Counted from the first letter of the stretch, positions 12,971 through 26,163 are shown. The stretch is 64,000 nucleotides of DNA from Cladopsammia gracilis (GCA_022457155.1 JAJGOT010000288.1:842001-906000), one strand, 5' to 3'. Notes: a model not told the origin generated them from the letters alone. Numbers and translations: made by a program.

Positions 12971-14450
12971 CAACGGCTCATCCTAACAGATTAATCAATC
13001 ACACAAAACACTGAGATAAGTCTGATAGAGAAACCATTCACATACACCAGCCCATCCTTATAGATTAATCAATAACAAAACACTGAGATTAGTCTTATGG
13101 AGAAACCATTCACATACAACAGCCCATGCTAATAGATTAATCAATCACACAAAACACTGAGATTAGTCTGATAGAGAAACCATTCACATACAACAGCCCA
13201 TCCTAATAGATTAATCAATCACACAAAACACTGAGATTAGTCTTATAGAGAAACCATTCACATACAACATCCCATCCTAATAGATTAATCAATCACACAA
13301 AACACTGAGATTAGTCTGATAGAGAAACCATTTATATAATACAGCCCATCCTAATAGATTAATCAATCACACAAAACACTGAGATAAGTCTGATAGAGAA
13401 ACCATTCACATACAACAGCTCATCCTAATAGATTAATCAATCACACAAAACACTGAGATTAGTCTGATAGAAAAACCATTCACATACAACAGCCCATCCT
13501 AATAGATTAATCAATTACACAAAACACTGAGATTAGTCTGATAGAGAAACCATTCACATACAACGGCTCATCCTAATAGATTAATCAATCACACAAAACA
13601 CTGAGATAAGTCTGATAGAGAAACCATTCACATACACCAGCCCATCCTAATAGATTAATCAATGACACAAAACACTGAGATTAGTCTGATAGAGAAACCA
13701 TTCACATACAACATCCCATCCTAATAGATTAATCAATCACACAAAACACTGAGATTAGTCTGATAGAGAAACCATTCATATACAACAGCCCATCCTAATA
13801 GATTATTCAGTCACACAAAACACTGAGATAAGTCTGATAGAGAAACCATTCACATACACCAGCCCATCCTAATAGATTAATCAATCACAAAAGACTGAGA
13901 TTAGTCTGATGGAGAAACCATTCACATACAACAGCCTATCCTAATAGATTAATCAATCACTCAAAACACTGAGATAAGTCTGATAGAGAAACCATTCACA
14001 TACAACAGCCCATCCTAATAGATTAATGAATCACACAAAACAGATTAGTCTGATAGAGAAACCATTCACATACAACAGCCCATCCTAATAGATTAATGAA
14101 TCACACAAAACAGATTAGTCTGATAGAGAAACCATTCACATACAACAGCCCATCCTAATAGATTAATCAATCACACAAAACACTGAGATTAGTCTGATAG
14201 AAAAACCATTCACATACAACAGCCCATCCTAATAGATTAATCAATTACACAAAACACTGAGATTAGTCTGATAGAGAAACCATTCACATACAACGGCTCA
14301 TCCTAACAGATTAATCAATCACACAAAACACTGAGATAAGTCTGATAGAGAAACCATTCACATACACCAGCCCATCCTTATAGATTAATCAATAACAAAA
14401 CACTGAGATTATTCTTATGGAGAAACTATTCACATACAACAGCCCATGCT
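12971..14450. repeat. 1,320-bp higher-order duplication inside satellite
   Basis: A run of rare variants (CAACGGCTCA, TCCTAACAGA, TACACCAGCC, CCTTATAG, TCTTATGGAG) occurs in the same order starting at 12,971 and again at 14,291. This indicates a 1,320-bp segmental duplication of the array. Confidence 0.8.
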
Positions 14451-15600
14451 AATAGATTAATCAATCACACAAAACACTGAGATTAGTCTGATAGAGAAAC
14501 CATTCACATACAACAGCCCATCCTAATAGATTAATCAATCACACAAAACACTGAGATTAGTCTGATAGAGAAGCCATTTACATACAACAGCCCATCCTAA
14601 TAGATTAATCAATGACACAAAACACTGACATTAGTCTGATAGAGAAACCATTCAAATACAACAGCCCATTCTAATAGATTAATTAATCACAAAACACTGA
14701 GATAAGTCTGATAGAGAAACTATTCACATACAACAGCCCATCCTAATAGATTAATCAATCACACAAAACACTGAGATTAGTCTAATAAGGAAAACATTCA
14801 CATACAACAGCCCATCCTAATAGATTTATCAATGACACAAAACACTGAGATTAGTCTGATAGAGAAACCATTCACATACAACAGCCCATCCTAATAGATT
14901 AATCAATCACAAAACAGAGAGAAGTCTGATAGAGAAACCATTCACATACAACAGCCCATCAAAATAGATTAATCAATCACACAAAACACTGAGATTAGTC
15001 TAATAAAGAAACCATTCACATACAACAGCCCATCCTAATAGATTAATCAATGACACAAAACACTGAGATTAGTGTGATAGAGAAACCATTCACATACAAC
15101 AGCCCATCTTAATAGATTAATCAATCACAAAACACTGAGATTAGTCTGATAGAGAAACCATTCACATGCAACAGCTCATCCTAATAGATGAATCAATCAC
15201 AAAACACTGAGATTAGTCTGATAGAGAAACCATTCACATACAACAGCCCATCCTAATAGATTAATCAATCACAAAACACTGAGATTAGTCTGATAGAGAA
15301 ACCATTCAGATACAACAGCCCATCCTAATAGATTAATCAATCACACAAAACAGATTAGTCTGATAGAGAAACCATTCACATACAACAGCCCATCCTAATA
15401 GATTAATGAATCACACAAAACAGATTAGTCTGATAGAGAAACCATTCACATACAACAGCCCATCCTAATAGATTAATCAATCACACAAAACACTGAGATT
15501 AGTCTGATAGAGAAACCATTCACATACAACAGCTCATCCTAATAGATGAATCAATGACAAAACACTGAGATTAGTCTGATAGAGAAACCATTCACATACA

Positions 15601-17070
15601 ACAGCCCATCCTAATAGATTAATCAATGATACAAAACACTGAGATTAGTCTGATAGAGAAACCATTCACATACAACAGCCCATCCTAATAGATTAATCAA
15701 TCACACAAAACACTGAGATTAGTCTGATAGAGAAACCATTCACATACAACAGCCCATCCTAATAGATTAATCAATCGCACAAAACACTGAGATAAGTCTG
15801 ATAGAGAAACCATTCACATACAACAGCCCATCCTTATAGATTAATCAATCATACAAAACACTGAGATTAGTCTGATAGAGAAACCATTCACATACAACAG
15901 CCCATCCTAATAGATTAATCAATCACACAAAACACTGAGATTAGTCTGATAGAGAAACCATTCACATACAACAGCCCATCCTAATAGATGAATCAATGAC
16001 ACAAAACACTGAGATTAGTGTGATAGGGAAACCATTCACATACAACAGCCCATTCTAATTGATTAATTAATCACACAAAACACTGAGATTAGTGTGATAG
16101 AGAAACCATTCACATACAACAGCCCATCCTAATAGATTAATCAATGACACAAAACACTGAGATTAGTCTGATAGAGAAACCATTCACATACAACAGCCCA
16201 TCCTAATAGATTAATCAATCACAAAACACTGAGATTAGTCTGATAAAGAAACCATTCACATACAACAGCCCATCCTAATAGATTAATCAATCACACAAAA
16301 CACTGAGATTAGTCTGATAGAGAAACCATTCACATACAACAGCCCATCCTAATAGATTAATCAATGATACAAAACACTGAGATTAGTCTGATAGAGAAAC
16401 CATTCACATACAACAGCCCATCCTAATAGATTAATCAATCACACAAAACACTGAGATTAGTCTGATAGAGAAACCATTCACATACAACAGCCCATCCTAA
16501 TAGATTAATCAATCGCACAAAACACTGAGATAAGTCTGATAGAGAAACCATTCACATACAACAGGCCATCCTTATAGATTAATCAATCATACAAAACACT
16601 GAGATTAGTCTGATAGAGAAACCATTCACATACAACAGCCCATCCTAATAGATTAATCAATCACACAAAACACTGAGATTAGTCTGATAGAGAAACCATT
16701 CACATACAACAGCCCATCCTAATAGATGAATCAATGACACAAAACACTGAGATTAGTGTGATAGGGAAACCATTCACATACAACAGCCCATTCTAATAGA
16801 TTAATTAATCACACAAAACACTGAGATTAGTGTGATAGAGAAACCATTCACATACAACAGCCCATCCTAATAGATTAATCAATGACACAAAACACTGAGA
16901 TTAGTCTGATAGAGAAACCATTCACATACAACAGCCCATCCTAATAGATTAATCAATCACAAAACACTGAGATTAGTCTGATAAAGAAACCATTCACATA
17001 CAACAGCCCATCCTAATAGATTAATCAATCACACAAAACACTGAGATTAGTCTGATAGAGAAACCATTCA
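15601..17070. repeat. 738-bp (ten-monomer) tandem duplication inside satellite
   Basis: The ordered variants AATGATAC, AATCGCAC, CCTTATAG, AATCATAC and GATAGGGAAA repeat at a spacing of 738 bp (for example 16,022 and 16,760). This is close to ten 74-bp monomers. Confidence 0.82.
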
Positions 17071-18926
17071 CATACAACAGCCCATCCTAATAGATTAATC
17101 AATGACACAAAACACTGAGATTAGTCTGATAGAGAAACCATTCACATACAACAGCCCATCCTAATAGATTAATCAATCACAAAACACTGAGATTAGTCTG
17201 ATAGAGAAACCATTCACATACAACAGCCCATCCTAATAGATTAATCAATCACACAAAACAGATTAGTCTGATAGAGAAACCATTCACATACAACAGCCCA
17301 TCCTAATAGATAAATCAATCACACAAAACACTGAGATTAGTCTGATAGAGAAACCATTCACATACAACAGCCCATCCTAATAGATTAATCAATGACACAA
17401 AACACTGAGATTAGTCTGATAGAGAAACCATTCACATACAACAGCCCATTCTAATAGATTAATTAATCACACAAAACACTGAGATTAGTCTGATAGAGAA
17501 ACCATTCACATACAACAGCTCATCCTAATAGATTAATCAAACACAGAAAACACTGAGATTAGTCTAATAAAGAAACCATTCACATACAACAGCCCATCCT
17601 AATACATTAATCAATCACACAAAACACTGAGATTAGTCTGATAGAGAAACCATTCACATACAACAGCCCATCCTAATAGATTAATCAATTACACAAAACA
17701 CTGAGATTAGTCTGATAGAGAAACCATTCACATACAACGGCTCATCCTAATAGATTAATCAATCACACAAAACACTGTGATTAGTCTGATAAAGAGACCA
17801 TTCACATTCAAAAGCCCATCCTAATAGATTAATGAATCACACAAAACAGATTAGTCTGATAGAGAAACCATTCACATTCAACAGCCCATCGTAATAGATT
17901 AATGAATCACACAAAACAGATTAGTCTGATAGAGAAACCATTCACATACAACAGCCCATCCTAATAGATTAATCAATCACACAAAACACTGAGATTAGTC
18001 TGGTAGAGAAACCATTCACATACAACAGCCCATCCTAATAGATTAATCAATCACAGAAAACACTGAGATTAGTCTGATAGAGAAACCATTCACATACAAC
18101 AGCCCATTCTAATAGATTAATTAATCACACAAAACAGTGAGATTAGTCTGATAGAGAAACCATTCATATACAACAGCCCATCCTAATAGATTAATTACTC
18201 ACACAAAATACTGAGATTAGTCTGATAGAGAAACCATTCACATACAACAGCTCATCCTAATAGATTAATCAAACACAGAAAACACTGAGATTAGTCTAAT
18301 AAAGAAACCATTCACATACAACAGCCCATCCTAATAGATTAATCAATGACACAAAACACTGAGATTAGTCTGATAGAGAAACCATTCACATACAACAGCC
18401 CATCCTAATAGATTAATCAATCACACAAAACACTGAGATTAGTCTGATAGAGAAACCATTCACATACAACAGCTCATCCTAATAGATTAATCAAACACAG
18501 AAAACACTGAGATTAGTCTAATAAAGAAACCATTCACATACAACAGCCCATCCTAATAGATTAATCAATGACACAAAACACTGACATTAGTCTGATAGAG
18601 AAACCATTCACATACAACAGCTCATCCTAATAGATTAATGAATCACACAAAACAGATTAGTCTTATAGAGAAACCATTCACATACAACAGCTCATCCTAA
18701 TAGATTAATCAATGACATAAAACACTGAGATTAGTCAGATAGAGAAACCATTCACATACAACAGCCCATCCTAATAGATTTATCAATCACACAAAACACA
18801 CAGATAAGTCTGATAGAGAAACCATTCACATACAACAGCCCATCCTAATAGATTAATTAATCACACAAAACACTGAGATTAGTCTGATAGAGAAACCATT
18901 CACATACAACAGCTCATCCTAACAGA

Positions 18927-20150
18927 GTAATCATTCACACAAAACAGATCGGTCTGATAGAGTAACTATTCACACATAATGCGTTAAATTGCCCAACATA
19001 ACAATTTTTTCTAAGTTTATTTTTTTGAAAACTTCACGAAAAATTAGATATGGGAAAGGTATCATTTTCGTGCGATGTCTTCGTAGTCTTGCGGTAATTA
19101 ACGCTTCTGGACTTAAACACATGACGGCATTATGTCTGGTGTTGTTTAATTTACGTTTTGTGACTTTCCTAGGGGATCCGCCTCCTTTGACCACCAATTT
19201 TTTTTTAAATAAAACCAAGAACAGAACAAAGGTTATATAGCAGAAATTGTGGACTGAAAATTTACAATCTTTATCGGCTTCCAAGATCTGACACCAAAAC
19301 AGACTTTCGTTACTCATTGAAATTAAGTTAAAGCTGCAGCAAGAAATCTGGAAATTCGAATTTTTTTGTTGGTTCTGCTTTCATGGATGGTTTAGCTTTT
19401 TATAAATAATTTTGAAGGAAGAATTTTTTTTTTTGCTGAACATTCTAAATACTAAATTTGTTTGTTAGTCTGAAGCCAAACTATTTTTACAACACTTAAA
19501 AAAAACGGATAAAAAAACTAACGTTCAAATAACAAATTCTACGAGCTACCAACGTTGGCGTTAAGGTGGATTTTTCACCAAAGTGAATCTTGTCAGTGTT
19601 GAAAAATATGTAGTTTTCTGTTCTTCCATCGAAAAGAGCGCGCTCGGTTGGGTAAATATATTCCTAACATTTTAACAAAAGCTCCAAGGATTTTTTTTTT
19701 ATTTCAAGATTAAAATTTGGTGAAAAAAAATGTTTTGAAATTAAATGTGGTGAAAGGAAAATTGTGTAATGTTTTTGGCTTGAAATTTCAAACTTTTGCT
19801 ATCTTTAATGATCAAAGAAATTTGTCAAACAATCTCTTTGATCGTTAAAAATAATAAAAGTTTGAAATTTCCAGTCAAAAATAACCTCGTACTTCGAAAA
19901 AAAAAAAGGAAAATTGGGTGGTCGGCGGGGGCTGAACCCCCTCGTTAAGTCACACAAACTTAAATTAAACGACGGCAGAGAGAAGGCCGTCATGTGTTTA
20001 AGTTAAGAAGCGCAAGCTTATCCACTGCGCCACGGAGGCGTAGCACGAGAAAGAGAGGTCAAAATTACATAGAAATAGGTTGTGGGTCTATTGTTTTCAT
20101 TGAATCTATTACCTTTAATTAAACATGTTTTATTCAAAGTCCGTGCAAAA
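18927..20150 (+). repeat. Left arm of ~5.6 kb inverted repeat
   Basis: Reverse complement of 23,310-24,545 with moderate divergence. Both arms run from a satellite-like unit through the block ending GCCCAACATAAC, the GGTGGTCAA..GGCGG block and the tRNA-like block to AACAATAGACC near the inner end. No credible coding sequence: the open frame at 18,970-19,317 is not conserved in the other arm. Confidence 0.85.
19925..20041 (-). repeat. tRNA-derived SINE-like block
   Basis: On the minus strand it begins with CTCCGTGGCGCAGTGGATAA, which resembles the 5' part and A box of arginine tRNA genes. It has a B-box-like GGTTCAGCCCC about 95 bp further on. Between them is a hairpin of the type GACGGC...GCCGTC. 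A copy lies in the opposite arm at 23,428, and more diverged copies lie at 19,080-19,200 and 24,260-24,350. The acceptor stem cannot close, so it is not a working tRNA gene. A SINE head is the likeliest reading. Confidence 0.55.
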
Positions 20151-20451
20151 TGTTTCCGTTGTAAAACAATATATAACACCACACTTTTGTAAACGAATTC
20201 TATAAGCTGCCAATGCTGGAGTGAAAGCGGGTAAATTCAGCAAAGCAAATGTAGTTCTTTTTAAATAAGATGCCTCGAATTTTGAGTGAAAAATCGGTGG
20301 CCAAGGGGTTCCCGTCCCTCAGATGAAGGTTAACGATGGCAGCTAGCACGAGAAAGAGATTGTTTGATGCTTGAGGTGTTTACCTCCAGTTTCCGTGTAG
20401 CTTCACTGAACTTTTTTTTATTGAATTAGTATGAAATTTAGACAAAATATT

Positions 20452-21142
20452 GTACATAGTTTGAAGTTTATAAGAGTGTAACAATTTTGTAAATTGCACT
20501 TAAAATTGCGCAGATAAACGAGAGACATTGATATCACTTGAGTCTAAATTCCGAGCGATTGCATCTGGAAAAGTCAAAACCATTACGATAAACTATGACA
20601 TACAAAATATCTAAAAATTAGAAACTTTTGTCAAGCGGATTTTGAGTAAATCAGAAAAATATCTCGAACTCGTGATTTTGCATGTGTATGAGCACATCCA
20701 TAACTTCGTCAATCTCAAATTTGCACCAAAATGTGTGTTTAGTGTAAGGTGTTTAATCGAGTCCTTGATGTTGTAGTTTTGTAATTCAGGTGAAACGTGA
20801 TCATCGTGTTTGATGGAGTGACGTTAGGGGCTGTTTTTTTTGGGTTATCATTGTCATGAATTTCAGTAGTTTATTTGACGAACACTGGACTCTCGGAATT
20901 GTAGGGAAAAGTAAGAAGTCAACGCGATTTGTATAATTCTCAACACACAGAAATGCGTTACCCTTCACGTGAATTAAAGTCTCAATCGCGTTTTTAGATT
21001 GTATGTCTTAATGGTTTTGATTTTTGTAGATGTAATTGTTCGGAATTTAGACTGAAGTTATTTCAATGTCTCGTTTATGTACGTAATTTTAAATGCGATT
21101 TACAAAATTGTTATACTTTTATAAATTTCAAACTGTGTGCAT
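20452..21142. repeat. Foldback F1
   Basis: Arms of about 150 bp at 20,452-20,609 and 20,996-21,142 are reverse complements of each other (for example TAACAATTTTGTAAATTGCA against its complement). The 390-bp spacer has no gene. It lies in the spacer of the large inverted repeat. Confidence 0.75.
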
Positions 21143-21269
21143 TTGTTTTGCTAAGATATTAAGCAATAGGTTTTTATATTTAAAGTCTGTTACTGTAACC
21201 TCGCCTTTTTTTTTTAACAGAATGGATGTATGAGTACGACAGTCAAGAACGTGAAAATGGTTAAAGTGG

Positions 21270-21745
21270 ATTTTTTGGAAAGAAATGTTTAATTTGTTAA
21301 GGGATATTTTATTAATAAATAATGTCAGTGCTATTTTCATTGTATGTAATTAAAAGGAAAAAGAAATCAATAAAAGTAGTTTTCTGCGTTGGTTTGATGT
21401 ATTTAGTATTAAAGTAATAACTGGTATTGAAGTGGAAAGGAATTTTGAAAAAAGAAATTTTGTAAGTCTTTTTGTAGGAAAACAAATAGTATTTCAATAG
21501 TCTGTATATATAAAGGTATTTTCTGGTAAAGAAAATGTTTAGTTTGTTAATGGTATGAAATTAATAAAAGTACAGTTTTCTCTAATGTGTAAGGGTGTTG
21601 ACATTAGTTAGTTTTGAATATTGTTTGTATGAAAGTAGTTATTGGAATGTAATATCGTTTGTTTGATAGGAATTTGCGAAAAAAATTTTTTCTAAGTCTT
21701 TTTTAAGGAAAGAAATTGTATTTTAACAGTTTGTGGTGCTCCATA
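21270..21745. repeat. Diverged ~250-bp direct repeat
   Basis: Segments 21,270-21,500 and 21,530-21,745 share the order TTTAATTTGTTAA..ATTAATAA..AGTAATAACTGG..GGAATTT..TAAGTCTTTTT with substitutions. They are AT-rich, non-coding and of unknown origin. Confidence 0.55.
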
Positions 21746-21894
21746 TAGTTTTTCTCCCCCAATTTTCCATCTTAAGCATTTCATGAATGATTGTGATGCT
21801 ATATACTTCCTACAAATGGACTAAAGTTTGGACATCTGAAAGTCGGGTAATTTTCTAGGCATGTTGAGGTTTTTAGCTAAATAGATCTTACCTA

Positions 21895-22262
21895 CAGGTA
21901 CAATGTAGGAACTATTCTGACTGAGTTTCCTTGAAATATTTAGGAGGGTTTTAAAGGGAGTCTGAGTTTTCTTTGGGTAAATATTTCGAGACATGCAAAT
22001 CATTTGTCATAAATAGCAACTTACCGAAATGGTTGAAACATCACTGCACAGAATTAAAAATTGTAGTGTAAGGCACCCTAATTTCTTGTATTCTTGGAAA
22101 GAATACACGAAATTAGGATGTCTTACACTCCTACTTGAAATGTGTGCAACAATGTTTCAACCATTTCAGTAAATTTGCGTGACTTGAAATATTTACTTTA
22201 CGCTTTACTTTAAAACCCTCCTAAATATTTCAACGAAACTCAGCCAGAATAGTTCATTGGAA
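21895..22262. repeat. Foldback F2
   Basis: Arms 21,903-22,075 and 22,100-22,262 are inverted copies (GGAGGGTTTTAAAG against CTTTAAAACCCTCC; AATGGTTGAAACAT against ATGTTTCAACCATT). No coding capacity. Confidence 0.78.
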
Positions 22263-22275
22263 AATTACCCATAGC

Positions 22276-22771
22276 AATAGAGGAGTTCACGCTCTAAGTT
22301 GCATCATGGGTAATCAGGGCAAGATGGCGGGAAATTCAAAGATTTGTATTGGAATTCAAAGCCATCTAATTCTTCCTGAATTCATATAATTGACACTTTC
22401 TCTTTGAGAAGTGTAACTTATGAATTCAAAGACACAATAAGCTGAATCTGGAGTGCATAATAGTCCAAGATAAGTTTTTAGAAAACCTCAATTTTCCCAT
22501 ACATTTTCTGTAATTCAACAGTATCAAAATTCAGAAAATGTATGGAGAAATTAAGCTTTTCTAAAAACTGATCACTGACTTCTTTGCACTCCAGATTTAG
22601 TGTATTGTTTCTTTGAATTCGTAAGTTACACTTTTAAAAGAGAAAGTGTCAAATATATGAAATCAGGAAGAATTAGCTAGCTGGCTTTGAATTCCAATAC
22701 AAATCTTTGAATTTCCCGCCATCTTGCCCTGATTACCCATGATGCAACTTACAGCTTGAACTCCTCTATGC
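22276..22771. repeat. Foldback F3, ~495 bp near-palindrome
   Basis: Arms of about 230 bp (22,276-22,510 and 22,530-22,771) match closely. They include ATGGCGGGAAATTCAAAGAT against its complement and the outer GAGGAGTTC/GAACTCCTC. It is a MITE-like foldback with only a short spacer. Confidence 0.85.
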
Positions 22772-22911
22772 AGCGTTGCCAAGGACGCTCCGATCTGCAT
22801 ACTAAAGTTCAGTCTATTTGTAGTAAGTATATTGCATGACATTCTTTCAAACGTCTTCTAGAAATGCCCTATTTCAAATTTTTGAAGTTTCCAAAAAAAT
22901 AAAATCAAAGG

Positions 22912-23138
22912 GTAAACAAGAAGTTCCGTTCAAAAGGGTTCCATTCGATCTTTCTTCTGACATGTTTTATTAAGCTCAGCTTCGTGTGCCGAATCTAATG
23001 CAAATGAGCAAGAGCAATGGATTTCGCTCATTTGCATTAGATTCGGCACATGTGAAGTTGTACGTTTGAGCTTAATAAAACATGTCTGAAGAAAAATCGA
23101 ATGGAGCCCTTTTAAACCAGAACTTCTTGTTTCAAAGA
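22912..23138. repeat. Foldback F4, ~225 bp near-palindrome
   Basis: Arms of about 100 bp end in AACAAGAAGTTC / GAACTTCTTGTT and close on a short loop flanked by AATGCAAATGAGC / GCTCATTTGCATT. Confidence 0.85.
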
Positions 23139-23309
23139 ACGACAGCTTCAGTCCAAAAAAAGGTTTTTTTATTTCTTTTTTCCAGTCCTATATGTACTTG
23201 AATCCAACTTGAGAAGGACGACTGTAAAACAAAAAGCAAGGTCACAATTAGTGGTCATAGAAAAACAATTGTTTACCGTCTCATTCGTTTGCATTACCTA
23301 ACAAGGCAG

Positions 23310-24545
23310 CCAAAATTCCACACGGACTATGAATAAAACATCACATTAACACTAATATACATTCACTGCAAACAATAGACCTCACAACCTATTTCTAGGT
23401 AATTTTAACCTCTCTACCTCGTGCTACGGCTCCGTGGCGCAGTGGATAAGCTTGCACTTCTTGGCTTAAACACATGACGGCGTTCTCTCTGCCGTCGTTT
23501 AATTTAAGTTTGTGTGACTTAACAGCCAAGGGGGTTCAGCCCCCGCCGACCACCTAATTTTCCTTTTTAATTTTTTTGGTAACATAGTAACATTTTTGAC
23601 TGGAAATTTCAAACTTTTATTATTTTAGACGATCAAAGAGATTCTTTGTAAAATCTCTTTGGTCATTAAAAATAGCAAAAGTTTGAAATTTCCAGCCAAA
23701 AAAAAATTACACAATTTTCCGTTGACCACATTTAATTTGGAGACAATTTTTTTTTACCAAATTTTAAGCTTGAAATAAAAAAAATCCTGGAAGAGCATTT
23801 GTTGAAATCTTAGGAATATATTCACTCAACTGAGCGCGCTCTTTTCAATACTGACAAGATTTACTTTGCTGAAATATCCACCTTCACGCTAACGTAGGCA
23901 GCTCGTAGAATTTGTTAAATGAACGTTAGTTTTATTTCGCTATTTTGATGATATAAAAATAGTTTTGGCTTCAGACTGACAAACAAATTAAGGATTTAGA
24001 ATCTTCAGCAAATAAATTTCTTCTAACTTTAAAATTATTTATAAAAAGCAAAACCGCCGATGAAAGTTGAACCGACAAAAAAATTTCGAATTTCCAGATT
24101 TCTAGCAGCAGCTTCTACTTAATTTCCTACTGGAAATTAGTCTCAAGAGTCTCTTTTTTGGTGTCAGATCTCGGAAGCCGATAAAGATTGTAAATTTTCT
24201 GCTTGTTGACCTTTGTTTTGTTCTTGGTTTTATTAAAAAAAAAAATCGGTGGTCAACGGAGGCGGAACCCCTAGGAAAGTCACACAACGTAAATTAAACG
24301 ACAGCAGAGATAAGGCCGTCATATGTTTAAGTCCAGAAGCGTTAATTACCGCTAGACTACAGAGACATCACACCGAAATTACACCTTTACCATGTCTATT
24401 TTTTCGTGAAGTTTTGAAAGAAATGAACTTAAAGACTTGTTATGTTGGGCCATTTAACCGCATTATGTGTGAATAGTTACCCTATCTGGCTGATCTGTTG
24501 TGTGTTAAGGTTGATCTGTTGTGTGAATGATTACTCTATTATGGT
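23310..24545 (-). repeat. Right arm of ~5.6 kb inverted repeat
   Basis: Inverted counterpart of 18,927-20,150. It ends at 24,470-24,545 with two inverted satellite-like ~36-bp units (TGATCTGTTGTGTG, GATTACTCTAT), although no array follows. Confidence 0.85.
23428..23545 (+). repeat. tRNA-derived SINE-like block, right arm
   Basis: Begins GGCTCCGTGGCGCAGTGGAT, very like an arginine tRNA 5' half, and is followed by a GGTTCAGCCCC B-box-like motif near 23,534. It is the better preserved of the paired copies. Confidence 0.55.
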
Positions 24546-26163
24546 GGTATCACGTTTTGACTACAAATGTGAAATATCTGCCTTTTTAGGTGATAAGTCT
24601 GTGTGGATTAGAAAAACGTGAAGATCTGAATTTGAGGCCATAAATGCACATCATACATGTATGTATTTGTGTAAGTCACAGTTATGTTGCATTGAATTTT
24701 TTAGTGACGAAGAAACCTGAATTGATCAAATGTTGTTACGGAATGTTGTGCAGATCTTTTAATGTGTGTTATATTTAATTTAAGTGCCTTCTCTGTAAGT
24801 TGAGACTTGGAATGTTCTACACAATATTAAAGTTCTTACCTTTACAGTGTTTCCTCCTCCTGATCCTGTGAGTACAGCTTTTCTTTGATCCATTCCTCTT
24901 ATTCCCACTTTAATGTATGATTAACTGACTTTATATGAAGGGTAACTAAGAATATAAATGATAAATTTAAGACTGATGCTGATACACAGGTTGGATTCAG
25001 ATAGTACAGTTGTATAATGACTTAACACTACTGCAGCTCTTCATGTAATTACACATGTACAGTTTACTCTCATTCATTAACTACTCCAAACATGATCATT
25101 TCCTTTCAGTGACCATGTTGTAGCTCAAAATGAATCTTAGGTCAAAATGATTTCAAACTAGTTTGAAATCATTTTAACCTGAGATCATTTTAAACTACAA
25201 CAACTTTGTCAATGAAATCCTATTTGAAACTACACTGCGCCAAAGCGAGCGACAAGATGCTAGAAATGTGGGTGCCGGTGAGCGGGAAAATAAAGAGTAG
25301 GTCTTTTGGCTCCTCCCGACCCCAATCCCTCCTCATTATTAGCCCTAATTTGCATAATTGTAACAATCACTCGTGCCAACAATCTGGAACACAAAACATT
25401 GACTGCTAGCAGTCTATTTTGAAACACTTCTTAATTGTATGCTGTATTATTTCTCAACCACAACATGCTGTGACATGCTAAGTGTTTTGGAACTTGGGAT
25501 ATGGGATATATACCTGATAATGAGGTCCTCACCACCGACAGTACCATTGGGTGATGAGCAGGTTGTAGCTTGGGTGTGGGTTGCTATGGAACATGGATTA
25601 GAAATGGTGTCATGTACCCATCACAAAACCTGCTGTGTTGAACATCTCTGAAGTAGATTTTAATTCTTGAGCAATGATGGTGCCAGTTATGACGATTAAA
25701 GACTGCACAGCTGGAAAAGAATAATGTCACATAATCAGTCTGTTTTATTTAAAGATGGAAAATAAAACTTGATGGTATACACTAAACAAAATTATTAAAA
25801 TGATCACTGTATGTAGGTGCCATGAGAACAGATAGTGACCATTTCCTTTATCCCAGCTTTTAATAAAGACATCCCTAGGGTTCATCAATAACCCTTATGG
25901 GGGAAAAGCCTGTGGCGAGCCTTTAGTTTAATTGGTTGGAAATTAAAAAATTGGAAAGCAGTTGGATTTTTGCATTCTGTATTTTGCATTATGGAAACAA
26001 ATCTGAGACTGAAGCTGGTTTCAAAATTTTCAAACCAAAGAAAAATTTGAACCACAACCTGCATGTAGTGACATAGCTAGCTGCATGCCCACTGATGAAA
26101 ATTGATCACTGGATAGCAATCAATATAATTATTATAATATTTGATAATACATGTAATTTTAAA
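24546..26163. other. Non-coding stretch, no gene recognised
   Basis: AT-rich sequence with only short unsupported open frames (25,206-25,409, 25,439-25,651). The one structure seen is the palindrome at 25,118-25,202. It ends in TTAAA, where the next Ngaro copy starts. Confidence 0.6.
25118..25202. repeat. 85-bp palindrome
   Basis: Inverted arms meet at AACTAGTT (25,157-25,164). GTTGTAG...GATTTCAAAC is mirrored by GTTTGAAATC...CTACAAC with a few mismatches. Confidence 0.85.

Larger units (their letters stand above)
5245..18965. repeat. 13.7 kb satellite array, 74-bp monomer
   Basis: About 185 head-to-tail copies of an AT-rich 74-bp monomer with core GATTAGTCTGATAGAGAAAC followed by a second half CATCCTAATAGATTAATC. 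Length variants of 69 bp (loss of CACTG) and 72 bp (loss of CA) recur many times. The two halves of each monomer are themselves diverged copies of a ~36-bp unit (CTGATAGAG..ACCATTCACA against CTAATAGAT..AATCAATCAC). The left edge (5,245-5,460) still shows the single ~36-bp unit with GATAGAGTAATCATT. Longer blocks are duplicated within the array. No gene or open frame of note lies inside. It could be centromeric, pericentromeric or simply an expanded minisatellite; the sequence alone does not decide. Confidence 0.97.

Noticed and set aside
5245..18965. CRISPR-like array
   Set aside because: Repeats are contiguous 74-bp monomers with no unique spacers, and the setting is eukaryotic. It is a satellite.
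18970..19317. 115-residue minus-strand open frame
   Set aside because: Lies in an inverted-repeat arm and is not conserved in the other arm (24,180-24,480). No recognisable domain.
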